64,000 bases of DNA from Rhodospirillaceae bacterium (GTDB taxonomy: Bacteria > Pseudomonadota > Alphaproteobacteria > Rhodospirillales > Rhodospirillaceae): the NCBI GenBank assembly GCA_009693785.1, contig SHWP01000008.1, positions 1 to 64,000 on the forward strand, given 5' to 3'. Numbering within the stretch: the first letter of the stretch is position 1; every line of letters begins with the position of its first letter. A model generated the notes under the pieces. It made no database searches. It worked only from the letters and a program-made list of their open reading frames with translations, and had not been told where the DNA came from. This document shows, piece by piece, positions 1-10,585 of the stretch. Both the position numbers and the translations under genes were made by a program.

Positions 1-36
1 CCTCTGGCGCAGGCCCCTCTGGCGCAGGCCGCGTAA
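1..36 (+). CDS. C-terminal end of an unidentified protein (partial)
   Basis: The first 12 codons of the window read PLAQAPLAQAA followed by TAA, in the same direction as dnaN. A 15-bp unit (CCTCTGGCGCAGGCC) is repeated twice in tandem and gives the repeated PLAQA. Position upstream of dnaN would suit dnaA, but the Ala/Pro/Gln tail does not look like a usual DnaA C-terminus, so I do not name it. Most of the gene lies outside the window. The 141 bases to dnaN presumably hold the dnaN promoter, but I see no clear box. Confidence 0.4.
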   Translation, partial: PLAQAPLAQAA

Positions 37-177
37 GGCTTGCCCACCGTTGCCTGATTGATATAGTCGCAAGTCCTGCTGAATGCGCGGGTTTGCCCCG
101 GTTTTGGGCGGCCATTTGCGCAACCCGGCGGGGCCAACAACAGACGATCACGCCAGACTCTTGAAAAAACCTGTCTC

Positions 178-1296
178 ATGAAACTCGTCATCGAACGCGC
201 CGCCCTCCTCAAGTCCCTCGGACACGTGCAAAGCGTCGTCGAACGGCGTAACACCATTCCCATTCTCTCCAACGTCCGCATCGACGCGGCCAAGGGCAGT
301 TTGTCGCTTCATGCGACCGACATGGATATCGAGATCGCCGAAAGCACGGCGGCAGACGTCGCCAAGGGCGGGGCGACCACGACGCCCGTGCTGACGCTGT
401 ATGAGATCGTGCGCAAACTGCCCGATGGCTCGCAGGTGGAACTCACCACCTCGGCCGATGGCGGGCAAATTGCGCTGATGGCCGGCCGTTCGAAATTCAC
501 GCTCGCTTGCCTGCCGGTCGAGGACTTCCCGGCCATGAGCGGTGGCGACCTGACGCATAATTTCAAGCTCGGTGCTGCGGATTTGCGCGGGCTGATCGAT
601 CGAACAAAATTCGCTATCTCCACCGAAGAAACCCGCTACTACCTGAACGGCATTTACTTGCACGCCGCCAAAAGCGATGGCGTGGCGGTTTTGCGTGCGG
701 TGGCCACCGACGGCCATAGACTGGCTCGTGTCGAAGTGCCCTTGCCCGAGGGTGCTGCGGGAATGCCAGGCATCATCGTGCCGCGCAAAACCGTGGGCGA
801 GCTGCGCAAGCTCATTGAGGAAACCGACGCCGATATCGCCATCTCGCTGTCAGATGTCAAAATTCGCTTTGGCTTTGATAACGTCGTGCTGACCTCCAAG
901 CTCATTGACGGCACCTTCCCCGATTACGAACGTGTGATTCCCTCGGGCAACGACAAAACGCTCGAAGTCAACCGCAAGGACATGGCCGACGCCGTCGACC
1001 GGGTCTCGGCGATCAGTTCCGAAAAATCCCGCTCGATCAAAATGGCCTGCGAAAAAGGCATGATCACCTTATCGGCCTCTAGCCCCGAAGCCGGAAGCGC
1101 CACGGAAGAGGTCGAGGCCTCGTACGGGGCAGGCCAGCTCGAAATCGGTTTCAACTCGCGTTACCTTCTCGACATCTTGCAGCAGATCGAGGGCGATGCC
1201 GCCCGCTTCTCGATGTCGGATGCGGCTTCACCCACTGTCATTCGCGATGTGGCCGACGGCTCGGCCGTCTACGTTCTCATGCCGATGCGGGTGTGA
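178..1296 (+). CDS. dnaN: DNA polymerase III subunit beta (sliding clamp)
   Basis: Ring-shaped processivity clamp that tethers DNA polymerase III and many repair proteins to DNA. The 372-residue length is that of a complete clamp. It opens MKLVIERAALLKSLGHVQSVVERRNTIPILSNV, shown here in pieces: the ERRNTIPILSNV stretch is the hallmark of the first clamp domain. The TDGHRLA motif sits in the second domain and the protein ends YVLMPMRV, matching the conserved C-terminal V(L)MPMR(V/L) tail that lines the partner-binding cleft. The last codons overlap the start of recF by four bases (GTGA), which indicates translational coupling in a dnaN-recF-gyrB block. Confidence 0.97.
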   Translation: MKLVIERAALLKSLGHVQSVVERRNTIPILSNVRIDAAKGSLSLHATDMDIEIAESTAADVAKGGATTTPVLTLYEIVRKLPDGSQVELTTSADGGQIALMAGRSKFTLACLPVEDFPAMSGGDLTHNFKLGAADLRGLIDRTKFAISTEETRYYLNGIYLHAAKSDGVAVLRAVATDGHRLARVEVPLPEGAAGMPGIIVPRKTVGELRKLIEETDADIAISLSDVKIRFGFDNVVLTSKLIDGTFPDYERVIPSGNDKTLEVNRKDMADAVDRVSAISSEKSRSIKMACEKGMITLSASSPEAGSATEEVEASYGAGQLEIGFNSRYLLDILQQIEGDAARFSMSDAASPTVIRDVADGSAVYVLMPMRV

Positions 1297-2492
1297 GCGC
1301 GCTCCCCGAGAGCCGCGACACAGCCTTGCCCGTTCCGGTGTCGACCCTCACCGGCAGCGCTGGTGTTGTGCGCATCGACCTCACGGCCTTTCGCAGCTAT
1401 GCCGCCTTGCGCTTCGATGCGGGGCTAAGCCCTGTCGTTCTGACCGGGGCTAATGGTGCGGGCAAAACCAATCTATTGGAAGCGGTGTCGTTTCTGGCCC
1501 CTGGCCGGGGTTTGCGTGGTGCGCGCCTCAGTGCCGTAACGCGCGTGCGCGCCACGGGCACCGGTTTGGCGCAGCCTTGGGCAGTGGCCGCTGTTGTGAC
1601 CAACAACGACGGGGATGTGCGGCTGGGCACCGGCCTTGCCGCCGATGGCAAGGACAAGCGCGCCATTCACGTCAATGGGGTGGCGGTCAAAGGTCAAGCT
1701 GCCCTCAGCCGGCATTTGGGCGTGGTCTGGCTGACGCCCGCCATGGACCGGATATTTCTCGATGGCCCGGCCTCGCGCCGGCGGTTTTTAGACCGGCTTG
1801 TGACCGCTTTTGACCCCGACCATGCCGGGCGGCTGGCGGCCTATGAACACGCCCACCGGCAAAGAATGCGGCTGTTACGCGATGGCATTGAGGACAAGGC
1901 ATGGCATTTGGCCCTCGAAGACACACTCGCGCGTTATGGCGTCGCCATAGCCGCCGCCCGCGCCGACATGACAAGCAGGCTTTGCGGGGCTCTGGCCGAA
2001 AGCCGGGGCCCATTCCCCGGTGCGGGGCTGGCCCTGGCGGGCGAGGTTGATCTCTGGCTTGCGGCCATGCCCGCGGTCGATGTGGAACAGCGTTTGCGTC
2101 AAGAGTTGGTGTTGTCCCGAAATACCGGCACACCCGACGCCGGTCCCCATCGCTCGGATTTGCATGTGATGTTTGTTTGCCCCGGCCATGCCAGCCATGG
2201 CATGGCGGCGGGGGCATGCTCTACGGGTGAGCAAAAGGCGTTACTCGTATCTATCGTTCTGGCGTCGGCACGGCTGCAAACGGCCAAACGCGGGTTTCCG
2301 CCTGTTTTGCTGCTCGACGAAGTGGCCGCCCATTTGGACCCCGAACGCCGCGAAGCCCTATTTGCCGAGATTTTAGCCATGGGCGTCCAAGCCTGGATGA
2401 CGGGCACCGACGAGGAGCTGTTTGCAGGCCTGAGCCAGGCCGCACAATATTGGCGTGTGCGGCAGAATTCCTTGGTTCCAAGCTCTCGTTAA
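1293..2492 (+). CDS. recF: DNA replication/repair protein RecF
   Basis: SMC-like ATPase that works with RecO and RecR to load RecA at single-stranded gaps. The Walker A motif GANGAGKT lies near residues 51-58, preceded by the RecF-type FRSY segment. An ABC-type signature (STGEQKALLVSIVLA) and Walker B with LLLDEVAAHLD lie near the C-terminus, followed by the D-loop region. The length of 399 residues is slightly above the family's usual 360-380 because of an N-terminal extension of about 25 residues. The GTG start overlaps the dnaN stop (GTGA); a later start would lose this coupling. Confidence 0.95.
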   Translation: MSALPESRDTALPVPVSTLTGSAGVVRIDLTAFRSYAALRFDAGLSPVVLTGANGAGKTNLLEAVSFLAPGRGLRGARLSAVTRVRATGTGLAQPWAVAAVVTNNDGDVRLGTGLAADGKDKRAIHVNGVAVKGQAALSRHLGVVWLTPAMDRIFLDGPASRRRFLDRLVTAFDPDHAGRLAAYEHAHRQRMRLLRDGIEDKAWHLALEDTLARYGVAIAAARADMTSRLCGALAESRGPFPGAGLALAGEVDLWLAAMPAVDVEQRLRQELVLSRNTGTPDAGPHRSDLHVMFVCPGHASHGMAAGACSTGEQKALLVSIVLASARLQTAKRGFPPVLLLDEVAAHLDPERREALFAEILAMGVQAWMTGTDEELFAGLSQAAQYWRVRQNSLVPSSR

Positions 2493-2502
2493 GGTACCTT
2501 AG

Positions 2503-5034
<2,532 letters not shown>

Positions 5035-5040
5035 GCAAGT

Positions 5041-5087
5041 GTGTTTGCTTGGCCAGACGTTGAAAAAGACGAGCCTTTAGCAAACAC
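5041..5087. repeat. Inverted repeat after gyrB
   Basis: GTGTTTGCT at 5041-5049 and its exact complement AGCAAACAC at 5079-5087 are separated by 29 bases, starting 6 bases after the gyrB stop. It could form a long-loop stem at the 3' end of the gyrB message. There is no T-run after it, so it is not a standard intrinsic terminator. Confidence 0.4.
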
Positions 5088-5126
5088 CCGCGCAATCCCC
5101 TGGAGGGTTGCCTGATGCGTCGATAT

Positions 5127-5153
5127 GGTGTATAAAATACACCTTTTATACAC
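5127..5153 (+). promoter_or_regulatory. Palindromic operator upstream of the ribbon-helix-helix gene
   Basis: Two overlapping palindromes share half-sites. GTGTATAAAA (5128-5137) pairs with TTTTATACAC (5144-5153), and GGTGTAT (5127-5133) pairs with ATACACC (5137-5143). This gives three GTGTAT-type half-sites in 27 bases, just before an AGGAG ribosome site (5155-5159) and the ATG at 5166. Ribbon-helix-helix repressors usually bind such tandem half-sites in their own promoters, so autoregulation by the following gene is likely (inference). Confidence 0.65.
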
Positions 5154-5165
5154 TAGGAGATCAGC

Positions 5166-5375
5166 ATGAGTGTACGTTTCAACGTCGTTTTATCCGACGA
5201 TCTGAACCGCGAGATCGACAGGGCGGCAGGGGAGACCGAGACGAATAAGAGCGAAATTCTTCGCAAGGCCCTTCAATTGTACCTCGCGGCTCGCGACGGC
5301 AAAATGCGCGGCCTGAAACTTGGCTTGGTTGAACCTGAGTCTCATAAGCTGCAAACCGAGATCGTTGGCCTGTGA
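5166..5375 (+). CDS. Ribbon-helix-helix (CopG/Arc family) transcriptional regulator
   Basis: A 69-residue protein with the CopG/MetJ/Arc fold: a basic N-terminal strand (VRFNVVLSDDLNREIDR) followed by two helices, the second containing NKSEILRKALQLYL. Proteins like this are dimeric repressors and often the antitoxin or regulator of a two-gene module. The AGGAG site six bases upstream of ATG supports the start. The stop overlaps a GTG start in the frame of a small membrane protein gene (GTGA), so the two were built as an operon. Which genes it controls beyond its own is unknown. Confidence 0.8.
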   Translation: MSVRFNVVLSDDLNREIDRAAGETETNKSEILRKALQLYLAARDGKMRGLKLGLVEPESHKLQTEIVGL

Positions 5376-5637
5376 GCACTATCGATCTCGACAAACCGCC
5401 TCCCACCATAAATACACCGCCTCTGTCGAACCTGAAGAAACCAGCGGCGAGCGGCGTGTGCGCCTATTCAAGGATGTCGCACTCTTCGCCGTCGCTATTG
5501 GCTTCGTCCTTACTGTCGGATGGCTATGTTATGGCGCCTTAATGTCAAGCACGGCGTCGTCCGAGGAAAAGAAGTGGGCGATGTCGGTACTCTCCGCCAT
5601 GACGGGCGGTGTCATCGGCTACCTTATTCGAAAATGA
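5372..5637 (+). pseudogene. Small two-helix membrane protein, frameshifted
   Basis: The GTG at 5372 overlaps the stop of the ribbon-helix-helix gene and opens a plausible N-terminus (MSTIDLDKPPPTINT...). This frame loses sense at about 5456-5460, where the sequence is GGCGTGTGCGCC. From GTG at 5458 a different frame reads VRLFKDVALFAVAIGFVL, then a second helix WAMSVLSAMTGGVIGYLIRK to the stop at 5637. Removing one TG of the GTGTG would join the two frames into a single 87-residue protein with a short soluble N-terminus and two membrane helices. An alternative start at ATG 5320 in the second frame gives an N-terminus that looks like random sequence. I read this as a 2-base insertion in a real gene; a short protein from GTG 5458 is still possible. 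Function is not known. Confidence 0.55.
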
Positions 5638-5681
5638 TGCTCTCGGCCCGGAGTCCGGAAGCGGGTTGATCTTCGTCATAG

Positions 5682-5702
5682 TGTAATACATACTGTATTA
5701 CA
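5682..5702 (+). promoter_or_regulatory. Palindromic operator overlapping the start codon of the nucleotidyltransferase gene
   Basis: A perfect palindrome with 9-base arms, TGTAATACA (5682-5690) and TGTATTACA (5694-5702), separated by TAC. Its last base is the A of the ATG at 5702. A protein bound here would block both transcription and ribosome access, as expected for an autoregulated toxin-antitoxin operon. No Shine-Dalgarno sequence lies between the palindrome and the ATG, so the message may be nearly leaderless. Confidence 0.7.
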
Positions 5703-6199
5703 TGCCAAACACCCCCGTCATGTCGCTGCGCGTTTTGCCCAAGCACCGCAAGCTGGTGCGCGCCGCCGCGCGCGCTCTGAGGGACGATCCGAAGCTGACC
5801 GCGCCTATGGCCGCGCTAGTGGCGGGTCAACCATTGCCCGCCGTGCATGAACCGGCGCTCGGCCCCTTCCGCGATCAAGCGTCAGCGTTGGATTTCATCC
5901 GCGACAGGCTTGTGGCTTTTCTCAAGCCCGAGGAAATCTGGTTTTTTGGCAGCCGCGCGCGCGGCGATCACCGACCAGATAGTGATTTCGATATCTTGGT
6001 AGTCCTACCCGACGAAGCACCGCTCGATCATCGCCGCGCCTATGAGCCTGTCATGGCCTCGGGCCTCGCCTGCGATGTGGTGCCGTGCCGCCGCTCCGAT
6101 TTCATGGCCGAACGCGGTGAGCCAGGGTCGATCAGCGCGCGGGCCGTCACTGAGGGCAGGCAAATCTATCGAAAGCGCAAAGGACGTCATGAGCGCTGA
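5702..6199 (+). CDS. Nucleotidyltransferase-fold antitoxin (MNT type) with an N-terminal putative DNA-binding segment
   Basis: A 165-residue protein. Residues 60-150 form a minimal nucleotidyltransferase domain with FFGSRARGDHRPDSDFDILV: the GSRARG motif (83-88) and the metal-binding DxD (D95, D97). In known HEPN/MNT modules this protein neutralises the HEPN partner, in some systems by adding AMP groups. The first 50 residues are not part of this fold; MSLRVLPKHRKLVRAAARAL resembles a strand plus helix of an Arc-type DNA-binding domain and could recognise the palindrome over the start codon (inference). The HEPN gene starts inside its 3' end, overlapping by 11 bases. Confidence 0.8.
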   Translation: MPNTPVMSLRVLPKHRKLVRAAARALRDDPKLTAPMAALVAGQPLPAVHEPALGPFRDQASALDFIRDRLVAFLKPEEIWFFGSRARGDHRPDSDFDILVVLPDEAPLDHRRAYEPVMASGLACDVVPCRRSDFMAERGEPGSISARAVTEGRQIYRKRKGRHER

Positions 6200-6584
6200 T
6201 CGCAAAGCTACCTCGTTTCTAGTCTTGGCCCGCGATGACATCGCTGCGGCAAAGACCCTGGTGAAAACATTTCCCCGTCATGCGGCCTTCAATCTTGAAC
6301 AGGCCGCCGAAAAAATCATCAAGGCCGTGCTAACCAAAAGCGGGATCGTCTTCGGAACCGGGCATCATCAATTGGGCCGGTTGGTGGGGCTGCTCCCGGC
6401 AGATCACCCCTGGCGGCAAGATTTGATGGCGCTCGACAAGCACACCCCGGCGGCGACGGCCTACCGCTACCCCACGCCGGGCGGGGCAATTCCAGCCGCG
6501 CCCGATCCTGCCCAGATCGAAGCCGATATTCGCGAACTTGAATTACTCAGGCCCGAGGTCGAGGAGTGGTGCAATGAAACATAG
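6189..6584 (+). CDS. HEPN domain protein (putative toxin of an MNT/HEPN pair)
   Basis: A 131-residue all-alpha protein. It begins MSADRKATSFLVLARDDI, and AAFNLEQAAEKIIKAVL matches the conserved HEPN helix (A-x-F-x-x-Q-Q/A-A-E-K). A second conserved piece is TGHHQLGRLVGLLP, and the AYRYP motif is typical of HEPN proteins paired with MNT antitoxins. I do not see the Rx4-6H ribonuclease motif, so RNA cleavage is uncertain. ATG 6189 lies within the MNT gene and overlaps its stop by 11 bases, which implies coupled translation. Confidence 0.8.
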   Translation: MSADRKATSFLVLARDDIAAAKTLVKTFPRHAAFNLEQAAEKIIKAVLTKSGIVFGTGHHQLGRLVGLLPADHPWRQDLMALDKHTPAATAYRYPTPGGAIPAAPDPAQIEADIRELELLRPEVEEWCNET

Positions 6585-6609
6585 GTGGGCACGCAATCCC
6601 CCGGTTCCG

Positions 6610-6646
6610 CCTGTTAATTCACCTGATATAACAGGGATAACAGGTG
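6610..6646. repeat. Overlapping inverted repeats after the HEPN gene
   Basis: CCTGTTA (6610-6616) can pair with TAACAGG at 6629-6635 or with a second TAACAGG copy at 6638-6644, and CACCTG (6620-6625) pairs with CAGGTG (6641-6646). The alternatives are mutually exclusive. The element sits between the convergent HEPN gene and the small protein gene on the other strand and may end transcription from one side. There is no T-run. Confidence 0.35.
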
Positions 6647-6670
6647 GGTGTGGAATGCGGGGTTGATCGG

Positions 6671-6967
6671 TTATTCGGGCTTCACGGCCAGCTGTACCCG
6701 GTCGTCGTCTTGCAGAGCCTTGACGGTGCGGCAGTGCTCTTCCCAGGCATCGGCGAACTCACACAGGGCCTGAAGCATCAAGGCGCCCATGGTCTTTTCC
6801 ATTTGCTTGGCCAGGCTCCACAACCGCTTTTCCAAGTCTTTTGGCAACGCCGGTTTGGCCGCAGCGTTCTTAGCGGCCGCGGTTTTGGCCTTTATAGGCT
6901 TGGCCTTTGCCCGAGAGGGTTTGGAAGCTTTGGGTTTGGTTTTGCTCTTGCTGGTTTTGCGCGCCAT
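6671..6967 (-). CDS. Lys/Ala-rich small protein of unknown function
   Basis: 98 residues from ATG 6967 (MARKTSKSKTKPKASKPS...). The first 45 residues are a basic, disordered, histone H1-like tail of K, A, S and P. The remainder (LPKDLEKRLWSLAKQMEKTMGALM...FADAWEEHCRTVKAL) is predicted helical and amphipathic. The basic tail suggests nucleic acid binding, but no family is recognised. An upstream ATG at 7012 would add MRQSLGENCKKSVNV, which looks unlike a protein start. The gene is divergent from the penicillin-binding protein gene with 100 bases between the starts. Confidence 0.6.
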   Translation of the reverse strand: MARKTSKSKTKPKASKPSRAKAKPIKAKTAAAKNAAAKPALPKDLEKRLWSLAKQMEKTMGALMLQALCEFADAWEEHCRTVKALQDDDRVQLAVKPE

Positions 6968-7067
6968 GACGTTCACACTCTTTTTGCAGTTCTCGCCGAG
7001 ACTTTGCCGCAATTAAACTGTACGTCCAGCCGTCCCGGCCACTTGATCGGATAGCTATACCATATCG

Positions 7068-9026
7068 ATGTCCCGCAATCCTACAGACGGCACGCCGCCT
7101 AGCGGCGATAACCAAAAGCCTGCCGCAAAAAAGAAGCGCGGGGCGGGGGCACGCGCGCCCGTATCATCAAAATCAACATCATCAAAATCAACCGCTTGGC
7201 GCTGGCTGGCCAATCTACTTGCGCTTGGCGTGTGGGCTTTTATCGCAATCTTGCTGGTGGGGGGCTACCTCGCCCTAACCCTGCCGCCGATTGATGCGGC
7301 CGTGCTGACGCGACGGCCCAATATTGTGATCCTCGATGAGGCCGGCGCCGAATTAGGCAGCTTTGGCGATATTTATGGGGCTTCCGTCGCGCTCAAGGAC
7401 TTGCCCAAGCATCTGCCCGCCGCCGTTGTGGCGGTCGAGGACCGGCGCTTTTACCAGCATTTTGGTATCGACCTGCGCGGTCTCGCCCGGGCCATGGTCG
7501 AAAACGCCCAAGCTGGCGGCGTGGTGCAAGGTGGTTCCACCATCACCCAGCAAGTTGCGAAAAATCTGTTCCTCAGCCCCGAGCGCACCATCATCCGCAA
7601 GCTGCGTGAGATGGCGCTGGCCTTATGGTTGGAACGCAATTTCACCAAGGATGAAATTCTCACCATTTACTTGAACCGGGTTTATCTCGGTGCGGGCACT
7701 TACGGCGTGGAGGCAGCAGCCCAACGCTACTTCGGCCGTCCCGCCACAGAACTTGGTGTGTACCAATCGGCAGTCTTGGCCGGGTTGTTAAAAGCTCCCT
7801 CACGTTACAATCCGACCAATGACCCCGACTTGGCCAAGCGTCGCGCTGAGATCGTGCTTAGAACGATGGTTGAGACTGGCGCGTTGACATCGGCCCAAGC
7901 TGCCTCTGCCAGCCAAAACGCCACGCGCATTCTCAAAACCGCTGCGGCGGGCAAGCGAATTCAGCGCGCGCGATACTTCGCTGATTGGATTATTTCGCAG
8001 CTCGACTCGTTCGTGGGCACTATCGACCGCGACTTGATCGTACGCACGACACTCAGCGCCCCCATTCAAAGTGCTGCCGAAGCCGCACTGTCGCGCCACC
8101 TCGATTCCTCGGGTGAAAATTCAAAGGTAAGCGAGGGGGCAGTATTAACCTTGTCGCCCGATGGCGCGGTGCGCGCCATGGTGGGTGGGCGCGACTACCT
8201 GGAAAGTCAGTTCAATCGCGCGACCCAAGCGCTGCGCCAGCCGGGGTCGGCTTTCAAGCCCTTTGTCTACCTCGCAGCGCTTGATGCGGGTTATAGCCCC
8301 GATGATCTTGTCACAGATGGGCCGCTCAATATTGGCGGTTGGAAGCCGCAGAATTTTTCAGGCACCTATCAAGGCCCGATCTCTGTGCAAGCCGCCTTGG
8401 CGGATTCCATCAACACAGTTGCGGTTCGTCTGGCTCAGGCCGCAGGCCCCAAGGCCGTTGTGGCCACGGCGCACCGGCTTGGCATCACCGGGGACTTAAA
8501 GCCCGAATTATCTCTGGCCTTGGGTTCGGCCGAAGTCACATTGCTCGATTTAACGGCCGCTTATGGTCCCTTCGCTAATGGCGGGCAGGCGGTGTTGCCT
8601 TATGCCATCACAGAAATTGCCGATCAGGCGGGTAACGTGCTGTACCGCCGCCAGGGTGGTGACCTGGCGCGCGTCATTCCAACGCAACACGTGGCGACCA
8701 TGAACCGGATGATGCGCGGTGTCATTGAGCATGGCACGGGCACAGCGGCGGCCTTTGGTTATCCGGCAGCGGGTAAAACCGGCACCAGTTCGGATTTTCG
8801 CGATGCGTGGTTTGTTGGATACTCGGCTGACTTGGTGACCGGCGTGTGGGTTGGCAACGACGATGGCGCCTTCATGAAGGGCGTTACGGGCGGCGGCTTG
8901 CCCGCGCGCATTTGGCGCGATGTGATGGCTGCCGCACATACGGGCCGCGCGCCGAAAGAATTGCCCGGCCTTGAGGATGATGGAAATTTACTCGCCAACT
9001 TCTGGCGCTCGATCGTTGGTAACTAG
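7068..9026 (+). CDS. Class A penicillin-binding protein (peptidoglycan glycosyltransferase/transpeptidase)
   Basis: Bifunctional cell wall synthase of 652 residues. A cytoplasmic tail rich in Lys is followed by one membrane helix (residues about 45-70: LLALGVWAFIAILLVGGYLALTL). The GT51 glycosyltransferase domain shows EDRRFYQHFGID with the catalytic Glu, GGSTITQQVAKNLFL and RKLREM. The transpeptidase domain has SAFK (serine near residue 394), SIN as the SxN motif, and KTGTSSDFRDAWFVGY as the KTG motif. It is shorter than E. coli PBP1a (about 850 residues), and I see no obvious extra domain between the two catalytic parts. It resembles the alphaproteobacterial 1A family. Its stop overlaps the stop of the MFS gene on the other strand. 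Confidence 0.93.
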   Translation: MSRNPTDGTPPSGDNQKPAAKKKRGAGARAPVSSKSTSSKSTAWRWLANLLALGVWAFIAILLVGGYLALTLPPIDAAVLTRRPNIVILDEAGAELGSFGDIYGASVALKDLPKHLPAAVVAVEDRRFYQHFGIDLRGLARAMVENAQAGGVVQGGSTITQQVAKNLFLSPERTIIRKLREMALALWLERNFTKDEILTIYLNRVYLGAGTYGVEAAAQRYFGRPATELGVYQSAVLAGLLKAPSRYNPTNDPDLAKRRAEIVLRTMVETGALTSAQAASASQNATRILKTAAAGKRIQRARYFADWIISQLDSFVGTIDRDLIVRTTLSAPIQSAAEAALSRHLDSSGENSKVSEGAVLTLSPDGAVRAMVGGRDYLESQFNRATQALRQPGSAFKPFVYLAALDAGYSPDDLVTDGPLNIGGWKPQNFSGTYQGPISVQAALADSINTVAVRLAQAAGPKAVVATAHRLGITGDLKPELSLALGSAEVTLLDLTAAYGPFANGGQAVLPYAITEIADQAGNVLYRRQGGDLARVIPTQHVATMNRMMRGVIEHGTGTAAAFGYPAAGKTGTSSDFRDAWFVGYSADLVTGVWVGNDDGAFMKGVTGGGLPARIWRDVMAAAHTGRAPKELPGLEDDGNLLANFWRSIVGN

Positions 9027-10222
9027 GCCGTAGCTTTCTCGGCTCGCAACACGATACCGTAGAACACCATGGTCGCGGCTGCGGTCGAGCCTACGATCAC
9101 TGCAAATAGCGGTACAGTGGTGCCGTTGAAGAGAACGCCCACAATGGCGCCAACGATGGCTCCCGTGCCCATCTGAATAAAACTTACGAGACCTGAAGCT
9201 GTCCCCGCCATGTCGGGAAAGGGCCCCAGGGCCCCTGCCGTCGCATTCGGAAATACGAGTGCGCAGGAGAAGAACACCATTGAAACTGGCGCAATCACTG
9301 CGGCCAAATGCGTTACGCTCATAAGTGCGAGTATCAGCCCAATGCAACCGGCACTCACCCCGATCCACACGCCAGCCGTCATCATGCGCAATATACCTTG
9401 GCGCTTGGTCAGACGCCCGCCAATCAGCGCCCCGGACATGAATCCGGCGGAGACGAACATAAACAAGAAACCAAAGTTCTCGGGCGCTACGCCCAAGACG
9501 CCGATCAGAACAAACGCGCCGCCCGAGATAAAGCTAAACAAACCGCCGTAAGACAGGCCCGTCGTGGCGGCATAACCTAAAAATGTGCGATGGCGCAGCA
9601 GCCGCCCAACATTTTGGATGAGACGCGTTGGGTTTGTGGCGGCGGGGCTGAGGTGCTTGTTGGTCTCACTCAGCAGTAACGCCGTAGCCGTGGCGAGCAT
9701 CGCACCAAAGATCGCCAACGCAAAAAACTGTCCGCGCCATCCAAAGGCCAAATGTATCCAACCCCCAAGAATTGGCGCTAGGGCTGGCGCCAACGCCATG
9801 GCCCCGGCCATGTAGGACATGATGCGCGCCGCATCTTCGCGGGCGAATAAATCGCGCACGACGGCTCGCGATAGAACCGCACCTGCGCATCCACCCACCG
9901 CTTCGACAAAGCGAAGAACGATGAGCTGCTCGATCGATGTCGCATAAGCACAAGCTAAACTCGCGAGTGTAAAGACAATCATTCCGCCTAATAGGGCAGG
10001 GCGTCGGCCGACGCGATCTGACACCGGCCCGTAGATGAGGGTGCCCAAGGCAAACCCGCCGATAAACGAACTCAGCGTTAGCTGAGCCTGAGAGACCGAT
10101 GTGCCGAATGCTTCGCCAATGCTTGGCAACGATGGCAAATACAGATCAGTCGATACCGGACCAATGGCGACCAGCAGCGTCAGCAGCACAACTATTATGG
10201 TCGAGGAGGTATGTTGAGACAT
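9023..10222 (-). CDS. Bcr/CflA family drug resistance MFS transporter
   Basis: A 399-residue major facilitator with 12 predicted membrane helices that probably exports small drugs or metabolites by proton antiport. PVSTDLYLPSLPSIGEAFGTS in the first helix and loop is the signature of the Bcr/CflA subfamily (D-x-Y-L-P-A/S-L-P). The cytoplasmic motif GPVSDRVGRRPALLGGM follows helix 2, and helix 5 carries the antiporter-type glycines (APILGGWIH). The ATG at 10222 gives a normal N-terminus, although no clear ribosome site precedes it. The substrate cannot be told from sequence. The gene converges on the penicillin-binding protein gene with a 4-base overlap. Confidence 0.9.
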   Translation of the reverse strand: MSQHTSSTIIVVLLTLLVAIGPVSTDLYLPSLPSIGEAFGTSVSQAQLTLSSFIGGFALGTLIYGPVSDRVGRRPALLGGMIVFTLASLACAYATSIEQLIVLRFVEAVGGCAGAVLSRAVVRDLFAREDAARIMSYMAGAMALAPALAPILGGWIHLAFGWRGQFFALAIFGAMLATATALLLSETNKHLSPAATNPTRLIQNVGRLLRHRTFLGYAATTGLSYGGLFSFISGGAFVLIGVLGVAPENFGFLFMFVSAGFMSGALIGGRLTKRQGILRMMTAGVWIGVSAGCIGLILALMSVTHLAAVIAPVSMVFFSCALVFPNATAGALGPFPDMAGTASGLVSFIQMGTGAIVGAIVGVLFNGTTVPLFAVIVGSTAAATMVFYGIVLRAEKATA

Positions 10223-10585
10223 ATATGTGGTGGTTTTATTGGCCGCCGAACCGACTTTAGGTGTCTATTTTCGAGTATTTGCCCGCAGAGTGGTTATTTT
10301 TGCCCCGGACCATGCTCGGCGGCATAAAATCTAAATAACACTATGAATTTATTCATGAGTATCGATTCATCCCCACTCTGTGAATAATCGCTGCCCACCC
10401 AGCGAAGTCGTTAGGGGAATATCCTGAGGCAGAAAGCCCATAACTAGAAACAAAAAGAATCAATATAGACCGTTTAACGAAAGTTAATTTTTGTTGCTGT
10501 AGACCCCAATGACTGGATAATCGTGCCTGAGCGCCACACAGTTAGAAATGGCGCGGATTTCCTAGGTGTTGGCCGGGTCTGAACA
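10223..10585. other. Intergenic region without a recognised gene
   Basis: 363 bases upstream of the MFS gene that are more AT-rich than the surroundings. It presumably holds the MFS promoter on the minus strand and the promoter of the following structured RNA and cell wall hydrolase on the plus strand. I saw no open reading frame with a protein-like composition and no clear palindromic operator. Confidence 0.4.

Noticed and set aside
1-36. Naming the upstream partial gene dnaA
   Set aside because: Gene order suggests it, but the 11 visible residues are a low-complexity Ala/Pro/Gln tail that gives no support.
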